Source of the DNA: Metallyticus violacea
Lineage: Eukaryota > Arthropoda > Insecta > Mantodea > Metallyticidae
Length of the DNA: 64,000 nt
Direction: 5' to 3'
NCBI GenBank assembly: GCA_030762175.1
Contig: CM060840.1
Location: forward strand, 41,563,501 to 41,627,500
A program made the position numbers and the translations under genes. The notes beneath the pieces are model-generated. The model made no database searches and was not told where the DNA came from. It worked only from the letters and a program-made list of their open reading frames with translations. Below are positions 59,472 to 64,000 of this stretch, in pieces (positions within the stretch are counted from its first letter, which is position 1; each line of letters starts with the position of its first letter).

Positions 59472-60133
59472 TTATAAATTTTGTATGAAGGTATAAACCA
59501 TTTCCATAATGTTGGTGGTAATTTGACTCATAAGTGAAGTTGCCAAATTCTTATAAGGCAATTTAACATCCATTAACAGCATCATTTCCTTCAATTTATG
59601 GGACAAAGATGGTTTTAAATGTGGTGATTTTGCTAAATGTTCTGATATTATAAAATGGAACAAGAAATCAGCTTCGTAACTGCACTCAATAATTTGTTAA
59701 CTCTATATTGGTGGCCTAGTTTGCATTTCCTTGCTATAACGGGATAGTAATGCTCCATTCATCGGGATATCTCGAATGTCTCCACATTTAATTCTATCAA
59801 AGTAATAATCCTCTGCAGGAAACGATTGCTGTTTACGCCTCAAAAGAGATCCCACTTTCTTTTCGTTGTCGTTTATGCATGCAGTACCAATTTCGTCTGT
59901 TCCCAGCTTCTTTGTGGAAATGGCACACACGTAAAAAGCGGAATGTTGTTCTTCGATGTCGAGTTCCTTTGCTTTCTTTGTGGATTACACCCAAAACGAC
60001 TTCCACCTGCTGTTCGCCTGTACCAGTCGCAGGATACCTTCACGCTAAGTGTTCTTGCTTCCGCAATGAAAGGCATCGATCCATTTGGTGACGGTACGAC
60101 ACGATAAAGTGACATCTCCACACTCTGTCCCAC
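59472..60133. other. Patch of overlapping open frames, unidentified
   Basis: More G+C-rich than its surroundings and open in several frames at once: 86 codons minus at 59873-60133, 75 codons minus at 59703-59930, 63 codons minus at 59472-59663, and 93 and 70 codons plus at 59826-60107. Minus-strand peptides include NGSMPFIAEARTLSVKVS and KKVGSLLRRKQQSFPAEDYY. I recognise no family. It could be an exon, a transposon piece, or chance in a GC-richer patch. Confidence 0.25.
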
Positions 60134-60289
60134 TCTACGTGATACTAACGTGCGTTAACATTAAAGTGGCTTCTCCTTTGTAACGTTTTCGCTAGTGGTA
60201 ACAAACGTTTCATTTTTTTTTTTTTTTCAAAGAAGAAGCACCGTCTCATAATCAATGCAGTTTTTAATTGGAAGTTTACGTGCTGTTAG

Positions 60290-61190
60290 TTAGAATACAG
60301 GATACATTTACTGTTCAAAGTAAATGTCTTCGGATTCAATAGATTTAAGCTTTCAGGCAATACCAAGAATTCTAACATCAGTTTTGACTTTTGCTGATAA
60401 CAAATTCAACTTCTAACCTCGCAGAAAGTGGTCTATATACTAGACAGATACCGATCCAAAGGCTCAAGCGCAGAATTTGGAACTAAGTCGAATGCACTAT
60501 ATTGTTTTCTTACTATGGTTTTTTTTAGAGAAATTGTGCTGTTGCAACAGACTTTTATTTTTTTAATCAGTGCATAATACATATTTAAATTAAAAGAGGT
60601 AACTCTTTCAAGTTGTTCAAAATATCGTTTAAAACGACTTCAAATTATATTAGAACTACAATATTTCACACAGTTGACTTCTTTTAATAACAATTCTAGC
60701 TGTTTGATCCAAGTCTGGTGCAGTTTCTTGGTGTTAAAATTGCGATAATTAACCCACTATTATTCTCTTTAAAAATACATTTCATCAATGAGATTAGTGA
60801 TACGTTGACAGCAAATGTCTATTCTTCCCTGGGCAGGTATGGCATACATCATGTGGTGCAGAACGAGCAATTCTGTATACCTTTCTTAAGAGTTTTTTTT
60901 GTGTGAAGATGTACCGCACTTTTCGAAGTACCAAGCTGATTTGACAATTCAAGTGTCCACGTTGTCAGAGTGACTTGCGAAGATCTAAAACTGTTTTCAT
61001 TATCCAATGAACAGGCTTTCCAGTGTGTAGTAAATCTTTAATGTCTGTATCTCCACTAATTGAATCGTTGGGCTACACATTTACAGCCTCTTCACTCTTC
61101 ACTTCATAGATTTTTCAAGCCTCGGCAATTGCTTTGTAATCTGGTTCCAGTGGTGTAAAATCTGATCTTTAACTGAAACTATGGAATCAA
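60290..61190 (-). mobile_element. Decayed mariner-family transposase
   Basis: Minus strand, from about 61190 downward. The N-terminal region includes KIYEVKSEEAVNV, then GDTDIKDLLHTGKPV (about 61015-61055), the mariner GD--LED-PRSGRP pattern. The second helix-turn-helix, QLGTSKSAVHLH, lies at about 60905-60945. AQGRIDICCQRITNLIDEMY is near 60790-60850 and APDLDQTARIVIKRSQLC near 60665-60720, in the place of the DEKW-to-linker region. YFEQLERVTSF is near 60600 and IDHFLRG with KTDVRILGIA near 60370-60450. Frames change repeatedly and no intact catalytic triad is visible. The order and spacing of all pieces match a full-length mariner ORF of about 345 codons. Confidence 0.75.
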
Positions 61191-61216
61191 AGCTCATTTC
61201 AGTCAACGCCTCTGTC

Positions 61217-61218
<2 letters not shown>

Positions 61219-61270
<52 letters not shown>
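61219..61270 (+). repeat. (ATT)n microsatellite at a SINE A 3' end
   Basis: About 17 perfect ATT units. Because the adjoining SINE A is on the minus strand, this is an AAT tail on the SINE's sense strand, as at 29217. The poly-Leu frame through it is an artefact. Confidence 0.95.
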
Positions 61271-61271
<1 letters not shown>

Positions 61272-61465
61272 ATGGGTTTATTTACGGACGCTGTTTAACA
61301 TATCAGGTCGGCGTCCCATTCAACTCAGGGTGTGAAACGGCCCATAAATTTTGCTCTGAGGCCTCTTTTTCAGATTTGAGGTTGTTTAACGTGTTATATA
61401 CCCACGACACAAGACGATTTACTTCTCTTCCGAAGAAAACCGCACTTAGGATTTTTATGCCCCCA
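61271..61465 (-). mobile_element. 5'-truncated SINE family A copy, minus strand
   Basis: Minus-strand sequence runs from GGGGGCATAAAAATCCTAAG near 61460 through a diverged body (CCTCAGAGCAAAATTTATGG, GGCCGTTTCACACCCTGAGT) to TTAAACAGCGTCCGTAAATA near 61275. The whole tRNA-like head is missing. The tail is the ATT/AAT array at 61219. Confidence 0.88.
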
Positions 61466-62109
61466 AAATTTAAATTGCATTATTCTAATTTTAGAAATAA
61501 TATGGCAAGTGCAAAAGACATTAGTCATCAGAGACCCTAATATAAATATGAGATTGGGTGGATATTATAGATGTCAGTATATTACAGCAAACGTTACAAT
61601 ACAAATAGATGTATAAACGTAAATGTAAGTTAACATTAAATGCTTTTTTCAACAATGTATCATATTCGTGAGAATAATAATCAAATCCAAACAAGTAGAA
61701 TTGAATGATTACATCGTCTTTTGTGTACATTTAAATTAATTGAAATTATTTATTTGTTTATTGATACATTTCTGTCCTGCCTGAGAAATCTGGATACATG
61801 AAACTTAACATAAAACATAACGGGAAAATTTGTTCAAATTTAGGTGAATATGTCTTAAAGGGCCATTAAAGAATCAAAAATTAACCGAAACAATAGATAA
61901 TAAAATAGAAGAGAATATAAATTTATTATTTAATCCACCAATTGATATAATATTAATATAAATAAGAAATAAATTAATAGAAATAAGAAACAAACAGATT
62001 TATGAATTGTGTTTCTCCCATTCCGCTTTATATTTAACACCATGGTTGAATGTGTAATGAAGATATATTTAAATGAACAATTAACAAATATATATTAATT
62101 AATATATGT

Positions 62110-62700
62110 TTATAATTTTTATCTTGTTTAAGTTTAATTTCATTGTCACTCTCAAGAAGTTTGTCCACATTTTTAAACCATCTTTGTCCAACTTTCGCTA
62201 AATAGCTTCCAGCCTTTTTATACCTGTGTGTGATCTTTAATTTAAAATGTTCCTACTTTTTAAATTCACCGATAAATTTACCCACTTTGCTAGAAAAAAC
62301 TCTTCGCTACATGTTTTGGTTTTTTCACATTCCAAAATACAATGCCAAATATTACTCAATTCACCGCAAATTGGACATTTTTCTTTATAAGTTCCCTTTT
62401 TTCCCCACTCTGGCATATCACTCTGGTTCTGAACATACTACCTCCTCTCTCCTTACTTTATCAAAGCTCTCAATACATGTTTCTCTCTAAAGTATTTTTA
62501 TATTGAATATAATTTTAAAGAGTTTTATCATTAAAACTGGCCCATGATTCCTGTTTTTTTTTCCTTCATATTTTCCACTCCCACTCCCATATCTTTCAAA
62601 ATGCTACTGTCATTATCTCTACGCTCATAATATATCTATATCTATTTCTTGAATTATTTTCTGCATTTTATTTACCCAGGTAATTAAATATACTCATTAT
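62110..62700 (-). mobile_element. LINE C-terminal remnant with zinc knuckle
   Basis: On the minus strand at 62315-62378 the frame reads KCPICGELSNIWHCILECEK, a C-X2-C-X7-H-X4-C Cys/His pattern like that near the C-terminus of many insect non-LTR retrotransposon proteins. Upstream, other frames carry FRTRVICQSGEKREL-type sequence; downstream, AGSYLAKVGQRWFKNVDKLL is open. The minus strand is A+G-rich, as in LINE coding strands. Reverse transcriptase motifs are not seen, so this is a 5'-truncated or decayed copy; the clade is not determined. Confidence 0.6.
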
Positions 62701-64000
62701 CATTAAAGGTGCACACAGCACACGTTTAGAAAAAAAAATCCGTATAAATTTCTCCGTAAGTAGAACATAAACTAAAAGAACGATGTATGTGGGAAGTCAG
62801 AAAAATTTGGTTAAATACAAACGAGCTTTCTGGAACCTAAATAAATCACAAGATTATTTTATGCCAGAAGTACCAATAATGACAAATACTCCATTTTGCA
62901 TAAATAAATTAGATATTTATAAGTGGCACCTTCTGCCATAACTTTATATCTTTATACTTACGTATTAAACTTTTAATATTGCCTCCAAAAATATGTAGCA
63001 CATTAAAAAGAACTTCTACAAATCAACTTTCTCTTTTGTAGAATCAAGGGATAAGCTGCGTACTTCATCACAGTGAAATAAAACTGCAAATAGTTTCACA
63101 TTATCTCTGACTTTTTAGCGAAAATAATTTCGTTGTTTAAGTTTAAGTCGTACCCTTCTCCAGCTCTAATTCTCCTGGGCCACCAGTCGTCGAGGGCGAG
63201 GAAAAAAAAAACGTTTCTCACAACATTTCAGCAGAAACAATTTCCTCTCTTCTCCCTAGGGTTTTTTTCTCCTGTGAGGATGAAGGGAATGTACTATACG
63301 AATTGCTGGGAAAGAACTTCCTTTCCTCACTTGACTGGCAGCTCTAGAGATCTACTTAAATTCAAATTAGTTAGCGAGCTTGAGTGCTGTTAACGCCCAA
63401 ATCTTAATATTAGAAATGCAAATTGTTCCTTCAATTTTTTTTAATTTTAAAGAGGGATTAAATTCTTCACATATTGTGTTTCATACATAGTAATAGTAGA
63501 AAAAGTTGACATTCTCTTACATTACAAGACCGTATACGTGGATTCATCTTGGTATTTAACAGAGTATTAATAAAATCACAAAATCACACATTTTTTCATT
63601 ATTTTACTTCAAATGTTTCTTAAATAATAGGCAAAAGATATATTTTAATTATTGTAAACCTTGACAAAACAAATGTTACTTGTATATGTTTCTTTTTAAT
63701 ATTACTATAAGTAAAACTACTTTAACTAAAACTGTACATTAAATTAATTTTATCTATTATTACTACTAATGTCTATAATTTTGAAAATGTGACAAATAAT
63801 TAAAGAGGAAATCAGAAAAAAAGTCAAAGGATGGGTCTATCTAAATAGGATTCAAATCTAGTTCCTCGTTCACGTTCAACACAAGTTAAAAGCTACATAA
63901 ATCATTCCAGTTATTTTCAAATGAAAATAACTGAAGAAGTTGCATAAAATGGATAAGGAATAAATAACTATATTAAATATAAATTACAAATGGAAAATTT
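62701..64000. other. AT-rich intergenic DNA, no gene recognised
   Basis: An 86-codon plus-strand frame at 63133-63393 has no recognised motif; the remainder is AT-rich without repeats I recognise. Confidence 0.45.

Noticed and set aside
61181..61540. 119-codon frame with a poly-Leu run
   Set aside because: The Leu run is the ATT array and the rest is antisense SINE A.

Overview
This window looks like non-coding, AT-rich nuclear DNA from an animal with a large genome, most likely an insect. Three things point that way: the lack of any long intact reading frame, the many microsatellites, and a dense load of decayed transposons (hAT, Tc1, mariner, PIF/Harbinger and non-LTR families). Two abundant tRNA-headed SINE families make up much of the recognisable sequence. 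Their style, and the peptide pattern read through the body of one of them, remind me of cockroach or other polyneopteran genomes. That is unverified recollection, not a measurement. I see no host protein-coding gene, rRNA, functional tRNA, CRISPR array, or bacterial or viral gene.

SINE family A (about 280-290 bp, tRNA-like head with Gly/Glu-like boxes) has about 13 copies, at 7829, 15527(-), 15882, 18319, 19297, 28672, 28742, 31191, 34475, 49505(-), 50938(-), 53430 and 61271(-). SINE family B (about 265 bp, tRNA-Leu/Ser-like head) has about seven full or partial copies, at 1538, 18776, 18850, 19135, 25504(-), 33918 and 40214. A possible third tRNA-headed family has one copy at 36930. Several copies carry target-site duplications. 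Two loci show nesting: A inserted into A at 28742, and A inserted into B at 19297.

Layout. 1-11 kb: mostly empty AT-rich DNA with microsatellites, one B and one A copy. 11-12.7 kb: decayed non-LTR retrotransposon on the minus strand, with reverse transcriptase and C-terminal motifs. 15.5-19.7 kb: SINE-dense zone with an inverted A pair, a long TTTC repeat and a composite B/B/B/A cluster. 19.8-22.6 kb: graveyard of DNA transposons (an internally deleted DUF4817-type mariner-like copy, a Tc1 C-terminus on the minus strand, and a long hAT fossil). 25-34.7 kb: further SINEs and possible LINE pieces. 45.1-45.8 kb: PIF/Harbinger transposase remnant with an apparent spliceosomal intron. 49.5-53.7 kb: three A SINEs. 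58-61.5 kb: Tc1 fossil, a hAT-like C-terminus, an unexplained patch of overlapping open frames, a mariner fossil and a truncated A SINE. 62.1-62.7 kb: LINE C-terminal zinc-knuckle remnant.

Nothing here works together as an operon or pathway. The content is layers of dead transposons and SINEs. The non-autonomous SINEs would have needed LINE machinery in trans; whether the LINE pieces seen here belong to the partner family cannot be judged from this window.
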